A DNA stretch of 64,000 nt from contig WGNU01000006.1 in the NCBI GenBank assembly GCA_016124385.1, forward strand, positions 434,001 to 498,000. Direction: 5' to 3'. The position numbers and the translations under genes are program-made. Of this stretch, positions 44,186-53,438 are shown in pieces (positions within the stretch are counted from its first letter, which is position 1; each line of letters starts with the position of its first letter). The stretch comes from Alphaproteobacteria bacterium. GTDB taxonomy: Bacteria; Pseudomonadota; Alphaproteobacteria; Micropepsales; Micropepsaceae. Below the pieces are notes generated by a model, which did not search any database, was not told where the DNA came from, and worked only from the letters and a program-made list of their open reading frames with translations.

Positions 44186-45508
44186 GCGCTTCAACGCATA
44201 GGCCGAGCCTGTCCGCGAGCCGGATGCGATCGAGGTCCCGAAGCCTCCGGGCGTCGCGGTGAAGCGGCACGAGCTGTCCGGAAAAGGCTTCGCGCAGGCG
44301 AGCAACACCAAGGCATCGACCGGCCCGATCATGAGGTCGGGCAGGCGCTCGGCGAGACCGCTCGGCCCCGACGCCGCAAGGCTGTCGATGACGAGGCGTC
44401 CGGCCGTGATCGCCGCGATCTGACCCGCGCCCGCGAGATCGAGCGCGATGCCGTCGCCGCGCAGCATCAAAGGCGCGAGCAGCCGCGTACCGGCTCCCGC
44501 GACGTTTTCCGTGAGCGCAAACGCGAAGCCCAGGTCGTCCGCCATCACGCGCGCGCCGAACGGGCCATTCATCGTCAGCGCACAGAGCACTTTGTCGCCA
44601 GCCGCGTCGGCGACGAGAAAGCTGGTCGCGCCCAGATCGTCAAAGCGCGCCTGCTCCGCCGCGAAGGCCTCGAGACGCATCGGGCCCTCTTCCCCAGAGG
44701 CTGCGAATATTCCCGACAAGGGGCCCTGACCCGCCGCGACCGGCTGCCAAAGCACTGCGCCGTTCGCGAGCACGCTCGCATCGGCCCTGCTTGCGACCGC
44801 CCGTATACTCGCGATCACGGACGCCGCCTTTTCGACATCGAGATCGCGATCGGCGCCAGCCATCGCCAGCGCCACGCGGGCGGTCATCGAACCGCCGGTG
44901 AGGGCGGCCGGCCCTTCGATGGCGATCGTGGAAAGCGTCGCGGCGAGATCGGGCTGGCGGACCATGCGGTCCTCCGTGAGCACGCCGCCGAAGAGCTTCA
45001 CATAGGCCTCTGGCACGGCGCTGCGCGCCGCGTCGCCGATGATGCGGCGGACGAAGGCCGAAGACGCGCCGAACCCTTCGCGCGCGAGACGCGTCGCGGG
45101 CGTGACGAGTGCCGGCCACGGTGCCTTCCCGAAATTGCCATGAAGCACCGAAAGGCCCGCAAGGAGCCTCGGCGGCGCGATGGAGGCGACAGCACCGCCG
45201 GGCGGCGCGCGGAAGTCGATGCTGGTGATCGTGCCCGTCGCCGCCCGCTCGTGCAGGCAGACGCCTTCGGCGCCAAGGCCCGCAGCGGCTGGAAAGGTTA
45301 CCGACAGCGCGAGCGCCAGCGCGACTGCGCCGTCCGCGGCATTGGCCTCGCCCGAGGATACCAGGCCCGCCACGGCCTTCGCCGCCACCGGCTCGTCCGC
45401 GATGACGAGGCTCGGCACAATTTTCGGGGCGACGGGCAGCGTCGTGCAGCCGGCGAGGAACGCGGCCGCAAGCGCAACCGCGCAAGATCCCTTGCCCCTC
45501 CGCCCCAT
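44144..45508 (-). CDS. Gamma-glutamyltransferase-like lipoprotein, probably inactive
   Basis: A 454-residue protein with a lipoprotein signal: MGRRGKGSCAVALAAAFLAGC, with the lipobox LAGC near residue 21. The body aligns with gamma-glutamyltransferases (SIDFRAPPGG near the front; ATSFLVADAAGDKVLCALTM at the subunit junction). The nucleophilic threonine that starts the small subunit (TTHYS in E. coli) aligns with Ala, and the SS and GSPGG active-site elements are not recognisable. It is also more than 100 residues shorter than usual. It may be a binding protein or structural relic rather than an enzyme. The start at 45508 is chosen because it gives a proper lipoprotein signal; longer starts do not. 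Confidence 0.75.
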   Translation of the reverse strand: MGRRGKGSCAVALAAAFLAGCTTLPVAPKIVPSLVIADEPVAAKAVAGLVSSGEANAADGAVALALALSVTFPAAAGLGAEGVCLHERAATGTITSIDFRAPPGGAVASIAPPRLLAGLSVLHGNFGKAPWPALVTPATRLAREGFGASSAFVRRIIGDAARSAVPEAYVKLFGGVLTEDRMVRQPDLAATLSTIAIEGPAALTGGSMTARVALAMAGADRDLDVEKAASVIASIRAVASRADASVLANGAVLWQPVAAGQGPLSGIFAASGEEGPMRLEAFAAEQARFDDLGATSFLVADAAGDKVLCALTMNGPFGARVMADDLGFAFALTENVAGAGTRLLAPLMLRGDGIALDLAGAGQIAAITAGRLVIDSLAASGPSGLAERLPDLMIGPVDALVLLACAKPFPDSSCRFTATPGGFGTSIASGSRTGSAYALKRLAAPLPPPPTRRF

Positions 45509-45674
45509 GGCGCTTAAGCCCCCCAAACCTAACGCGCTTCTCATTTGACCGGTCAAAACCTGCAACCCAAGGTGACTGGGAGGCTCCGGGCATTGGCGCG
45601 CCGGCGATGCCTCCATATTTTCACATTCGTAGGGCAAACGGGATAAACTGAGGTTTCGTCACCCGATCCCAGCG

Positions 45675-45697
45675 TTAACCGGCCGCGGCCGGGGTTA
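45675..45697. other. Strong palindrome just upstream of the BepA-like gene
   Basis: The bases TTAACC-GGCCGCGGCC-GGGGTTA form a near-perfect dyad whose right arm ends only 15 bases before the start codon at 45712. It may be an operator or a hairpin that limits ribosome access. No binding protein can be named. The remainder of the 203-base divergent gap is unremarkable. Confidence 0.35.
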
Positions 45698-45711
45698 GGA
45701 CGATAGACGCC

Positions 45712-47085
45712 ATGGCGACATCAATCGGACGGACCAGCTTGCCTGCGTCCAGCTTGGCGCGGGCCGCCGCGCTGAGCGTTGCTCTTTTGCTGGCCGCGCT
45801 CGCCCCCGTCAACGCCGCATCGGGCCTCAGGGACGCGGAAATCGAGCGGCGGTTGCGCGACTACACCAATCCGATCCTGCAGGCGGCCGGCCTCTCGCCT
45901 GAGGCGGTGAATCTCTATCTCCTCAACGATTCCTCGCTCAACGCGTTCGTCGCGAACGGGCAGAACATCTATTTCCATTCCGGCCTCATCATGGCGCTGG
46001 AGAGTCCCAACGAACTGATCGGCGTGATCGCGCACGAAACGGGCCACATCGCGGGCGGGCATTTGCTGCGCGGGCGCGATGCCTACGAGAACGCGAGCGT
46101 CCCCGTCGTCTTTTCCATGCTGCTGGCGGTCGCCGCCGTCGCGGCCGGCGCGCCGGACGCGGGGATCGGCATCCTCGCGGGCGGACAGACGCTCGCGCAG
46201 CGCACGGCGCTCGCCTATTCGCGCGGACAGGAATCCGCCGCCGACCAAGCGGGGCTTTCGTTCCTCAACGCGACCGGACAGTCCGGTCGCGGCATGCTGG
46301 CGGTCTTCGAGCGGTTCAGCGACCAGGAATTGCTGTCGGCGCGTCGCCAGGATCCCTTCGCCCGGTCGCACCCCATGTCGCGCGAACGCCTCGCGGCCCT
46401 GCGCGAGCGCGCGGAAGCCTCGCCCTATTTCAATATTCCCGAAACACCGCAGGCGCAGCTCAACTACGATCTCATCCGCGCGAAACTGCAGGGTTTCATC
46501 GACCGGCCGGACATCACGCTGCGGCGCTATCCGGCGAGCGACAAGAGCCTGCCGGCCCGTTACGCGCGCGCGGTCGCCTATTTCCGCCTGCCCGATCCCG
46601 AACGCGCGATCGCCGAGATCAAGGCCCTGGTCGCGCTGGTGCCAGACAATGGTTATTTCCACGAACTGGAAGGCCAACTTCTGACCGAAGGGGGCGATCC
46701 GGAAGCGGGCGTCGCCGCCTATGAGCGGGCGGTCGCACTCCTGCCGAAAGAGCCGCTGATCCGCACCAGCCTTGCCGGCGCGATGCTCGCAACCGAAGAC
46801 CCCTCGCTGATCGCGCCGGCGCGCGATCATCTGCTTGCCGCGATCCGCGAAGATAGCGACAACCCCTCGGCGTGGCGCTATCTCGCGATGGCCTATGAGC
46901 AGCTGGGCGACACGCCGCGCGCTAATCTCGCCTCGGCGGAACAGTTCTTCGCCATTCGCAACTACAAGCGCGCGTATGAATTCGCCGCGCGCGCCAAGGA
47001 CGATCTCGAAGGACCGACCGAGATTCAGCGCGCGCAAGACATCATCGAAATCGCGCGAACCGAAGAGGCGCAGCGCGAGCACTGA
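45712..47085 (+). CDS. Periplasmic M48 metalloprotease with TPR domain, BepA/YfgC-like
   Basis: A secreted zinc protease and chaperone of 457 residues. A signal peptide (about 1-36, ending VNAAS) precedes the M48 domain. The zinc motif is HETGH at 108-112, and the third ligand lies in GQESAADQAGLSF. From about residue 255 the protein is a run of TPR-like helical repeats, ending near 450. BepA degrades or assists misassembled outer-membrane proteins such as LptD in E. coli; the same role is likely here. It is followed 22 bases later by a DsbA-like gene, a sensible partner for envelope protein quality control. Confidence 0.92.
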   Translation: MATSIGRTSLPASSLARAAALSVALLLAALAPVNAASGLRDAEIERRLRDYTNPILQAAGLSPEAVNLYLLNDSSLNAFVANGQNIYFHSGLIMALESPNELIGVIAHETGHIAGGHLLRGRDAYENASVPVVFSMLLAVAAVAAGAPDAGIGILAGGQTLAQRTALAYSRGQESAADQAGLSFLNATGQSGRGMLAVFERFSDQELLSARRQDPFARSHPMSRERLAALRERAEASPYFNIPETPQAQLNYDLIRAKLQGFIDRPDITLRRYPASDKSLPARYARAVAYFRLPDPERAIAEIKALVALVPDNGYFHELEGQLLTEGGDPEAGVAAYERAVALLPKEPLIRTSLAGAMLATEDPSLIAPARDHLLAAIREDSDNPSAWRYLAMAYEQLGDTPRANLASAEQFFAIRNYKRAYEFAARAKDDLEGPTEIQRAQDIIEIARTEEAQREH

Positions 47086-47107
47086 TTCACGATCCGGGGG
47101 CTGAGTG

Positions 47108-47887
47108 ATGCGACTTTGGGGATATGCGAGATCGATTGCGGGCGCGCTGGCGGCCGTTGGCCTGCTGGCCGCCTGGGGCCTTTCAGGTACCGCCCGGGCC
47201 GCTGAGGACGCGCCGCCGCTCGACCGCGCGGCGATCGAGCAGATCGTGCGCGAATATCTCCTCGCCCATCCCGACATCCTCATCGACATGACCGAGGCGC
47301 TGGAGGCGCAGGAAAACGCCAAGCAATCGGCGGCTGTGCGCGACGTGCTGACCGCGAGCCGGCCTGAGATCGAGCATGACGGCTATTCCCATGTCGCGGG
47401 CAATCCGAACGGGGACGTCACGATCGTCGAGTTCTTCGACTACAATTGCGGTTACTGCAAACACGCGCTCGACCCTCTCCTCTCGTTCGTGGAAGCCGAC
47501 GGCAACACGCGGCTCGTCATCAAGGAATTCCCGATCCTGGGCCCCAATTCGCTCGTCGCCTCGAAGGCGGCGATGGCCGCGCAGCGCCAGGAGGGGAAGT
47601 ACTGGGACTTCCATCTCGCGATGATGCGCCACGCTGGGCCCGTCAACGAGACGGCGGTCTTCGCCATCGCGCAGGATGTCGGGCTCGACGTCGAGAAGCT
47701 GAAGACCGACATGGCCGATCCCGCGATCGGCGAGCAGATCACGAAGAACCACACGCTCGCGGCAAACCTTAAAGTCACGGGCACACCGACGTTCGTCATC
47801 GGCGATCAGGTGCTCGCGGGCGCGCACGAGTTCGACGAACTCAAAGCGTTCGTGGCCCAAGCGCGCACGTCCTGCGCAACCTGCTAG
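47108..47887 (+). CDS. Secreted DsbA-like thiol:disulfide oxidoreductase (Com1/ScsC type)
   Basis: A 259-residue periplasmic thioredoxin-fold protein. The signal peptide (about 1-32, ending ARA) is followed by an N-terminal helical segment (about 36-90) and the thioredoxin domain. The redox motif is CGYC (114-117) in FFDYNCGYCKH and the cis-proline loop is TGTPTF. The N-terminal extension resembles Com1/ScsC-like proteins, which can oligomerise and isomerise disulphides. An extra CxxC (SCATC) forms the last residues of the protein, which is unusual. A GTG three bases upstream is an alternative start. It is probably co-transcribed with the BepA-like gene. Confidence 0.9.
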   Translation: MRLWGYARSIAGALAAVGLLAAWGLSGTARAAEDAPPLDRAAIEQIVREYLLAHPDILIDMTEALEAQENAKQSAAVRDVLTASRPEIEHDGYSHVAGNPNGDVTIVEFFDYNCGYCKHALDPLLSFVEADGNTRLVIKEFPILGPNSLVASKAAMAAQRQEGKYWDFHLAMMRHAGPVNETAVFAIAQDVGLDVEKLKTDMADPAIGEQITKNHTLAANLKVTGTPTFVIGDQVLAGAHEFDELKAFVAQARTSCATC

Positions 47888-47897
47888 ACGAGGCTTG

Positions 47898-48872
47898 CTA
47901 GATGAGGCCGGCCAGCGGGCTCGAGGGATCGGCGTAGGTCTTCTTCGCCATGCGACCCGCACGATAGGCCTGACGGCCCGCGATGACGGCGTGGCGCATC
48001 GCGCTCGCCATCAGGACGGGGTCCTTCGCCTCAGCGATCGCCGTGTTCATGAGGACCCCGTCGCAGCCGAGCTCCATCGCGATCGCGGCATCCGAAGCCG
48101 TGCCGACGCCGGCATCGACCAGCACCGGCACGCCCGCCGCCTCGATGATGAGACGGATGTTGACCGGGTTCTGAATGCCAAGGCCCGAACCGATGGGGGC
48201 CGCGAGCGGCATCACCGCGACGGCGCCGGCCGACTCGCAGCGCTTCGCCATCAGCGGATCGTCCGTGCAATAGACCATGACCTCGAAGCCCTCCTTGGTG
48301 AGCATCTCGGTCGCACGGAGCGTCTCGATCATGTCGGGGTAGAGGGTCTTCTTGTCGCCCAGCACCTCGAGCTTCACGAGCGTCCAGCCGCCCATCTCGC
48401 GCGCAAGGCGGAGCGTGCGGACCGCCTCCTCGCCCGTGAAGCACCCGGCCGTGTTGGGCAGGAACAGCGTCTTTTTCGGGTCGATGGCATCCGTCAGCTT
48501 GGGCGCCGTGGGATCGGAGAGGTTCACACGCCGGATCGCGACCGTCACGATCTCCGCGCCGCTCGCCGCCAGCGCGGCGGCATTTTCCTCGTAGCTCTTG
48601 TACTTGCCGGTGCCGATGATGAGGCGCGAGCGGAACGTGCGCCCGGCGACGCTCCAGGTGTCCTCGACCGCATCGCCGCCGCCGATGATCTGGACAATCT
48701 CCAGCCGGTCGCCGTCGCGGAGGGCTTCAGATCCATAGGCGGAACGCGGAACAATCTCGAAATTCCGCTCGATCGCGACTCGCGTGGGCTCCAGCGCCAG
48801 GGCCGCAATCAGGCCGGCCACCGTCTCCACGCCCTCGAAGGCCCGTTTTTCGCCGTTTACGATGAGGTTCAT
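47898..48872 (-). CDS. thiSG: Fused sulfur carrier ThiS and thiazole synthase ThiG
   Basis: A single 324-residue protein combining two thiamine-thiazole enzymes. Residues 1-66 are ThiS ([12 protein letters not shown]... ending in the diglycine-type QIIGGG at 61-66); residues 67-324 are ThiG, a TIM barrel with the Schiff-base lysine Lys167 in WTLVKLEV. Free ThiS is activated at its C-terminal glycine as a thiocarboxylate, so an internal GGG poses a mechanistic question. Fused ThiS-ThiG proteins are annotated in other proteobacteria. The start MNLIVNG at 48872 is the normal ThiS start. No other thi genes are adjacent. It converges on the DsbA-like gene (10-base gap). Confidence 0.92.
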   Translation of the reverse strand: MNLIVNGEKRAFEGVETVAGLIAALALEPTRVAIERNFEIVPRSAYGSEALRDGDRLEIVQIIGGGDAVEDTWSVAGRTFRSRLIIGTGKYKSYEENAAALAASGAEIVTVAIRRVNLSDPTAPKLTDAIDPKKTLFLPNTAGCFTGEEAVRTLRLAREMGGWTLVKLEVLGDKKTLYPDMIETLRATEMLTKEGFEVMVYCTDDPLMAKRCESAGAVAVMPLAAPIGSGLGIQNPVNIRLIIEAAGVPVLVDAGVGTASDAAIAMELGCDGVLMNTAIAEAKDPVLMASAMRHAVIAGRQAYRAGRMAKKTYADPSSPLAGLI

Positions 48873-49018
48873 GGCCGCAATCTGCGGGCCGACGGCCGCG
48901 ATTTCAAGCCGCGACGGCGCTGTTGTACCCCTCATAAAGCCCGCTATAAGCATTGCAGCGGTAGTGTCCTCAGGCGGCATTCCCGCCTTTCCGCCACAGA
49001 CCGTGTCCGCGTTTCGCG

Positions 49019-49474
49019 ATGTCCCAGCCGCTTTTCGTCCTCAATGGCCCGTCCCTGCAGCTGCTCGGCAAGCGCGAGCCGCATCTCTATGGCCATGAGA
49101 CGCTCGCCCAGATCGAAGCGCGCTGCGCCGCGACGGCGAAGGCCCATGGGCGGGAGATCGTCTTCCGGCAGACCAATCACGAAGGCGCGCTCATCGACTG
49201 GATCTTCGAGGCGCGCGAGACCGCCGCCGGGCTCGTCCTCAACGGGGCGGCCTACACGCACACCTCGGTCGCGCTGCACGACGCGCTGCGCACGCTCAGC
49301 ATCCCGGTCATTGAGGTGCACCTCTCCAACCCCTATGCGCGCGAGGCCTTCCGCCAGCATTCCTATGTGTCCCCGGTCGCGCGCGGCGTGATCTGCGGAC
49401 TTGGACCGATCGGCTATGAGCTCGCGATCGCGGCTCTCGCCGACATTCTGAAGAAAGAGACGCCACCGGCATGA
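49019..49474 (+). CDS. aroQ: 3-Dehydroquinate dehydratase, type II
   Basis: Third step of the shikimate pathway: converts 3-dehydroquinate to 3-dehydroshikimate. The 151-residue length and the motifs [18 protein letters not shown] (active-site Arg and Tyr), [29 protein letters not shown] and [19 protein letters not shown] (catalytic His) define the dodecameric type II enzyme. It overlaps accB by 4 bases; aroQ-accB-accC is a conserved alphaproteobacterial cluster. It is divergent from thiSG (146-base gap). Confidence 0.96.
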   Translation: MSQPLFVLNGPSLQLLGKREPHLYGHETLAQIEARCAATAKAHGREIVFRQTNHEGALIDWIFEARETAAGLVLNGAAYTHTSVALHDALRTLSIPVIEVHLSNPYAREAFRQHSYVSPVARGVICGLGPIGYELAIAALADILKKETPPA

Positions 49475-49950
49475 CCGCGAAGAAACCCACGACCCCGGCC
49501 GCCGAGGCAAAGGACGGGCCCGACGATGTGCTGGTGCGGGAGCTCGCGCGCCTGCTGCAGGAGCACGACCTCAGCGAGATCGAGATCGAGCGCCAGGATT
49601 ATCGTGTACGCGTCGCGCGGCTGATGACGCCGGCCGGCGGCGCGGTGTTCCACCACTCGCCGAGCGAGGCCGCGCCCCCGCCCGCGCCGACGAAATCGAT
49701 CGACCCCGCCAATCATCCCGGCGGCGTGCACTCGCCGATGGTCGGCACCGTCTATGTCGCGCCGCAGCCGGGCGCGCCGGCGTTCGTCAAGCTCGGCGAC
49801 AGCGTCAGCGAAGGCCAGACGCTCCTCATCGTCGAGGCTATGAAGACCATGAACCCGATCCTCTCGCCGCGCGCGGGACGGATCGCGCGCATTCTCGTGA
49901 GCGACGGCCAGCCGGTCGAGTTCGGCGAAACGCTCATGATCATCGAATAG
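49471..49950 (+). CDS. accB: Biotin carboxyl carrier protein of acetyl-CoA carboxylase
   Basis: Carries the biotin that shuttles carboxyl groups in acetyl-CoA carboxylase, the first step of fatty-acid synthesis. The 159-residue protein has a helical N-terminus ([20 protein letters not shown]), a Pro/Ala linker and the biotinyl domain. The biotinylated residue is Lys125 in VEAMKTMN, preceded by HSPMVGTVY at the domain start. The start overlaps the aroQ stop by 4 bases and accC follows after 13 bases. Confidence 0.97.
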   Translation: MTAKKPTTPAAEAKDGPDDVLVRELARLLQEHDLSEIEIERQDYRVRVARLMTPAGGAVFHHSPSEAAPPPAPTKSIDPANHPGGVHSPMVGTVYVAPQPGAPAFVKLGDSVSEGQTLLIVEAMKTMNPILSPRAGRIARILVSDGQPVEFGETLMIIE

Positions 49951-49963
49951 CGCGGCGCCAGCG

Positions 49964-51301
49964 ATGTTCGACAAGGTTCTCATCGCCAATCGCGGAGAGA
50001 TCGCGATGCGGGTCCTGCGGGCCTGCCGCGAGATGGGCGTGGCGACCGTCGCCGTGCATTCGACGGCGGACGCGAACGCGATGCATGTGCGCATGGCCGA
50101 CGAGAGCGTGTGTATCGGCCCGCCGGCGGCGAAGGACTCGTATCTCAATATCCCGGCGATCATCTCGGCGTGCGAGATCACCGGCGCGACCGCGATCCAT
50201 CCCGGCTACGGGTTCCTCTCGGAGAACGCGCGGTTCGCCGAGATCGTCACCGATCACAACATCACCTTCATCGGTCCGCGGGCGGAGCATATCCGCCTCA
50301 TGGGAGACAAGATCACGGCGAAGGCGGCCGTCCGCTCGCTCGGCATTCCGGTCGTTCCGGGCTCCGATGGCGGCGTCACCGATGCGGACGCGCCCGCAAT
50401 CGCGCGCGACATCGGCTTTCCGGTGCTCGTCAAGGCGGCCGCCGGCGGCGGCGGGCGCGGCATGAAGGTCGCGCGGACGCCGGAAGACCTTGGCCTTGCA
50501 ATTGCCACGGCACGCGCGGAAGCCAAATCCGCCTTCGGCGACGACACGGTCTATCTTGAGAAGTATCTCGAAAAGCCGCGCCATATCGAAATCCAGGTCA
50601 TCGCGGATTCGCATGGGGCCGTGCTGCATCTGGGCGAGCGCGACTGTTCGCTGCAGCGGCGCCACCAGAAGGTTCTCGAAGAAGCACCCTCGCCCGCCCT
50701 TAACGCGGAGATGCGTGCTTCGATCGGGCGCGTCGTCACCGAAGGCCTCACGCGGCTCGGCTATCTGGGCGTCGGCACCGTCGAGTTCCTCTATGAGAAC
50801 GGCGAGTTCTATTTCATCGAGATGAACACGCGGCTGCAGGTCGAGCATCCCGTCACGGAGATGATCACCGGACTCGATCTCGTGCGCGAGCAGATCCGCA
50901 TCGCGGCAGGCGCGAGCCTTGATTTCACGCAGGACGATGTCGTCATTTCCGGGCACGCGATCGAGTGCCGGATCAACGCGGAAAACCCGCGCACGTTCCG
51001 CCCCTCGCCCGGCCTCGTTCAGAATTATCACGCCCCCGGCGGGTTCGGCGTGCGGATGGATTCAGCGCTCTATGCCGGCTATCGCATCCCGCCCTATTAC
51101 GACAGCCTGGCGGGCAAGCTGATCGTGCATGGCCGCAACCGCAACGAGTGCCTGATGCGGCTGCGCCGCGCGCTCAACGAACTCGTCATCGACGGCATCG
51201 AGACGACGATCCCGCTGTTCCTCGATCTCCTGGACGAGCCCGATTTCGTGAACGGCGACTATCATATCCATTGGCTGGAGTCGTTCTTGGCGCGAGACTA
51301 G
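49964..51301 (+). CDS. accC: Biotin carboxylase of acetyl-CoA carboxylase
   Basis: An ATP-grasp enzyme of 445 residues that carboxylates biotin on AccB using bicarbonate. The N-terminal [35 protein letters not shown], the ATP lid glycine loop [12 protein letters not shown], the catalytic block [16 protein letters not shown] and the C-terminal [14 protein letters not shown] are all standard. The length is typical. aat follows after 5 bases. accA and accD are not in the window. Confidence 0.98.
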   Translation: MFDKVLIANRGEIAMRVLRACREMGVATVAVHSTADANAMHVRMADESVCIGPPAAKDSYLNIPAIISACEITGATAIHPGYGFLSENARFAEIVTDHNITFIGPRAEHIRLMGDKITAKAAVRSLGIPVVPGSDGGVTDADAPAIARDIGFPVLVKAAAGGGGRGMKVARTPEDLGLAIATARAEAKSAFGDDTVYLEKYLEKPRHIEIQVIADSHGAVLHLGERDCSLQRRHQKVLEEAPSPALNAEMRASIGRVVTEGLTRLGYLGVGTVEFLYENGEFYFIEMNTRLQVEHPVTEMITGLDLVREQIRIAAGASLDFTQDDVVISGHAIECRINAENPRTFRPSPGLVQNYHAPGGFGVRMDSALYAGYRIPPYYDSLAGKLIVHGRNRNECLMRLRRALNELVIDGIETTIPLFLDLLDEPDFVNGDYHIHWLESFLARD

Positions 51302-51306
51302 GGGCG

Positions 51307-52104
51307 ATGGTGCCGCAGGATCCTCTGACGCCGCAGATTTTGTTGAAGACGTACGCCGCCGGCGCGTTCTTCATGGCCGAGCGACGCGACGACCCGACGC
51401 TCTACCGGATCGATCCGCCGCTGCGCGGCATCATTCCGCTCGATGGGTTCCACGTGCCGCGGCGCCTCCAGCGGAGCGTCCGGCAGGACATCTTCACGAT
51501 CCATTTGAACACGGATTTCGCGGCCGTTATCGACGGCTGCGCGGCGGCGGGTTCGGGCCCGACGCGCGGCAATACCTGGATCAACGGGCGGCTGAAGGCG
51601 CTCTATCTCGCGCTCCATAAAATGGGCCACGCCCATTCGATCGAGGCGCATGGGCCGGAAGGGCTCGCCGGCGGGTTGTTCGGCGTCTCGGTGGGGGGTG
51701 CCTTTTTCGGGGAGAGCATGTTCAGCCGCGCGCGCGACGCGAGCAAGGTCGCGCTCGTTCACCTCGTCGCGCGGCTGAAGGCCGGCGGCTTCCGTCTCCT
51801 CGATACGCAATTCATCACGGCGCATCTTCAGCAATTCGGCGCCATCGAGATCCCGCGCGCGGAGTATCTCGCGCTGCTGCGCGACGCGATCGCGCGCGAG
51901 GGCGATCTCTATTCGCTGGACCGGGTGCTATACGATTCGCGGTCCGGCTTCGGCAGGGGGGGCGGCGCCGGGGGCGGCACCTCCTCGATCACCGGCTCGG
52001 GCGGCGCTGCGACCGGCGCGGCGGAAGCTCTCGGCGCGGGCGAGCGGCCAAGGCCGGCCTCGGTCGGCGCGTCCGTTTTGCAGCTGACGACCCAGACATC
52101 GTAG
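51307..52104 (+). CDS. aat: Leucyl/phenylalanyl-tRNA-protein transferase with antisense-derived tail
   Basis: Adds Leu or Phe to proteins with N-terminal Arg or Lys, marking them for ClpSAP (N-end rule). The family core fills residues 1 to about 203: [37 protein letters not shown]-type segment, [20 protein letters not shown] and [21 protein letters not shown]. After LYSLDRVLY the sequence becomes a Gly/Ala/Ser tail of about 60 residues. The coding region there runs 196 bases antisense into the 3' end of the DUF2155 gene, so the tail is probably an extension past an old stop. Five bases separate it from accC. The core is normal and likely active. Confidence 0.93.
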   Translation: MVPQDPLTPQILLKTYAAGAFFMAERRDDPTLYRIDPPLRGIIPLDGFHVPRRLQRSVRQDIFTIHLNTDFAAVIDGCAAAGSGPTRGNTWINGRLKALYLALHKMGHAHSIEAHGPEGLAGGLFGVSVGGAFFGESMFSRARDASKVALVHLVARLKAGGFRLLDTQFITAHLQQFGAIEIPRAEYLALLRDAIAREGDLYSLDRVLYDSRSGFGRGGGAGGGTSSITGSGGAATGAAEALGAGERPRPASVGASVLQLTTQTS

Positions 52105-52559
52105 ACGGGATTCTCCAGCGCGTTGAGCGCGGGGCTCGACGCAAACATCCAGCCGGAAAACTCGCGCTCGAGACTGCCGTCGAGCGTATTCTCAACGATC
52201 TCGAGGAACGCCGCCGTCTCGGGCGTCTCCTCGGGCGGTCGCTCCTTGCAGGCGCGCGCCGTGATCGAGAGGCGGAAGAAGCTCACCGGCACGCCGATCG
52301 GCGCCAGGAACTCGCTCGTGCGGCCGGTGATCTTATCGAGACCCTGCATGACGACCGCGCGGCGGACGCCCATCTCGTCGGGCACCGCATTCTTCAGTGT
52401 CGGGCCGACGGGCACGGGCTCGGCGACCGAGAGCGAGCCACGCAGCGGCAGCACGAGATCCTCGTCGGATTGAGCGAGCGCCGGCACGGCCAGGGCCGCG
52501 ACGCCGGCAAGGCCAAGGACGGCCCCCCTCAATCCACACTTTCGCGCGATGACGCTCAC
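51909..52559 (-). CDS. DUF2155 periplasmic protein
   Basis: A 216-residue exported protein. A signal peptide (about 1-29, ending PALAQ) is followed by the DUF2155 core: [40 protein letters not shown] and [27 protein letters not shown]. Two cysteines in the core may form a disulphide. The last 45 residues are Pro-rich and disordered. The family is almost confined to alphaproteobacteria and has no assigned function; it regularly neighbours mlaD and the NDUFA12 gene, as here. The start overlaps the mlaD stop by 4 bases. Confidence 0.92.
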   Translation of the reverse strand: MSVIARKCGLRGAVLGLAGVAALAVPALAQSDEDLVLPLRGSLSVAEPVPVGPTLKNAVPDEMGVRRAVVMQGLDKITGRTSEFLAPIGVPVSFFRLSITARACKERPPEETPETAAFLEIVENTLDGSLEREFSGWMFASSPALNALENPVYDVWVVSCKTDAPTEAGLGRSPAPRASAAPVAAPPEPVIEEVPPPAPPPLPKPDRESYSTRSSE

Positions 52560-53020
52560 TGGGGCGCTTCTTCTCCCGACTGAGTCGATCCGAAGATCGC
52601 CCGGCCGATAAGGCCGATGAAGTCGATCGAGCCTTGCGTGTTCACAAGCTCACCGCCGGCCGCGAGGTATTCCTCACTCCCGCCCGGCTCAAGCGAGAGA
52701 TAGGAGCCGCCGAGCAGACCTTCGGACGTAATCTTGACCGAGGAATCCTCTGGAATTTGCACCGATGGCGCCATGTCGATGGAGACCGCCGCGAGATAGG
52801 TCTTCTGGTCGAGTTCGAGCTTGGAGACCGTGCCGACCTTGATTCCCGAAATGCGCACATCGCTGCCGACGCTGATTCCATCGACGCGATCAAAGCGGGC
52901 GGTAATGACGTAACCACCGCCGCCGCCGATTTCGACCGCGCTGTACCCGACATAGAGGAACGCGGCCGCGACGGCGATCACGAGTGCCCCAACAATGGTC
53001 TCAATTGCGTTGCCTTGCAT
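52556..53020 (-). CDS. mlaD: Phospholipid transport protein MlaD
   Basis: An MCE-domain protein of 154 residues anchored in the inner membrane by an N-terminal helix (about 6-26). The MCE core (VITARFDRVDGISVGSDVRISGIKVGTVSKL, seen as FDRVDGISVGSDVRISG then KVG) is complete. MlaD hexamers form the channel of the MlaFEDB lipid transporter that keeps the outer membrane asymmetric. The other mla genes are not nearby, a common split in alphaproteobacteria. The start MQGNAIETIVGALV at 53020 is used; the longer frame has a non-family Arg-rich lead. Confidence 0.93.
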   Translation of the reverse strand: MQGNAIETIVGALVIAVAAAFLYVGYSAVEIGGGGGYVITARFDRVDGISVGSDVRISGIKVGTVSKLELDQKTYLAAVSIDMAPSVQIPEDSSVKITSEGLLGGSYLSLEPGGSEEYLAAGGELVNTQGSIDFIGLIGRAIFGSTQSGEEAPQ

Positions 53021-53042
53021 CGTCTTCCCCTCTGCGCGCCGC

Positions 53043-53438
53043 CTACCCCTCGGGCGACCACGCTTCATAGTCGCCGGTCGCCCGCGCCCGCTCCTGGCCC
53101 CGATAGAGAGAGCCCGGCGGACGATACGCATGCGGCGTTCCGGTCAGATTCGGAATGTGTTCCTTTTCCCATGGCTTCACCCGCGGCGGCTGTTCCGTCG
53201 GCGGCAGTTCGACCGTGTGGTGCAGCCAGCCGTGCCATTCGGGCGGCACACGCGAGGCATCCGCGAAGCCCTTGTAGAGCACCCAGCGACGCGCGCCGCT
53301 TTTGTCGCGATAATAACGGTTTCCCTGCGCATCCTCACCCACGAAGTGACCCGTGCGCCACGTCGTCCACAAGGTGCCGATCGTCGCGCCGTTCCACCAT
53401 GTGAAGATCAGCTCAAGGACCCGAAATAGCCAGCGCAT
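53043..53438 (-). CDS. NADH:ubiquinone oxidoreductase NDUFA12 (B17.2) subunit
   Basis: A 131-residue accessory subunit of respiratory complex I, found in alphaproteobacteria and mitochondria. Diagnostic blocks are TLWTTWRTGHFVGEDAQGNR, RRWVLYKGFADASRVPPEWH and GWLHHTVELPPTE, then the Pro-rich ending with HIPNLTGTPHAYRPPGSL. The start MRWLFRVLELIF at 53438 gives the family length; a longer frame adds 27 non-conserved residues. It precedes mlaD by 22 bases. Its presence is one of the better clues to the taxonomic class. Confidence 0.94.
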   Translation of the reverse strand: MRWLFRVLELIFTWWNGATIGTLWTTWRTGHFVGEDAQGNRYYRDKSGARRWVLYKGFADASRVPPEWHGWLHHTVELPPTEQPPRVKPWEKEHIPNLTGTPHAYRPPGSLYRGQERARATGDYEAWSPEG

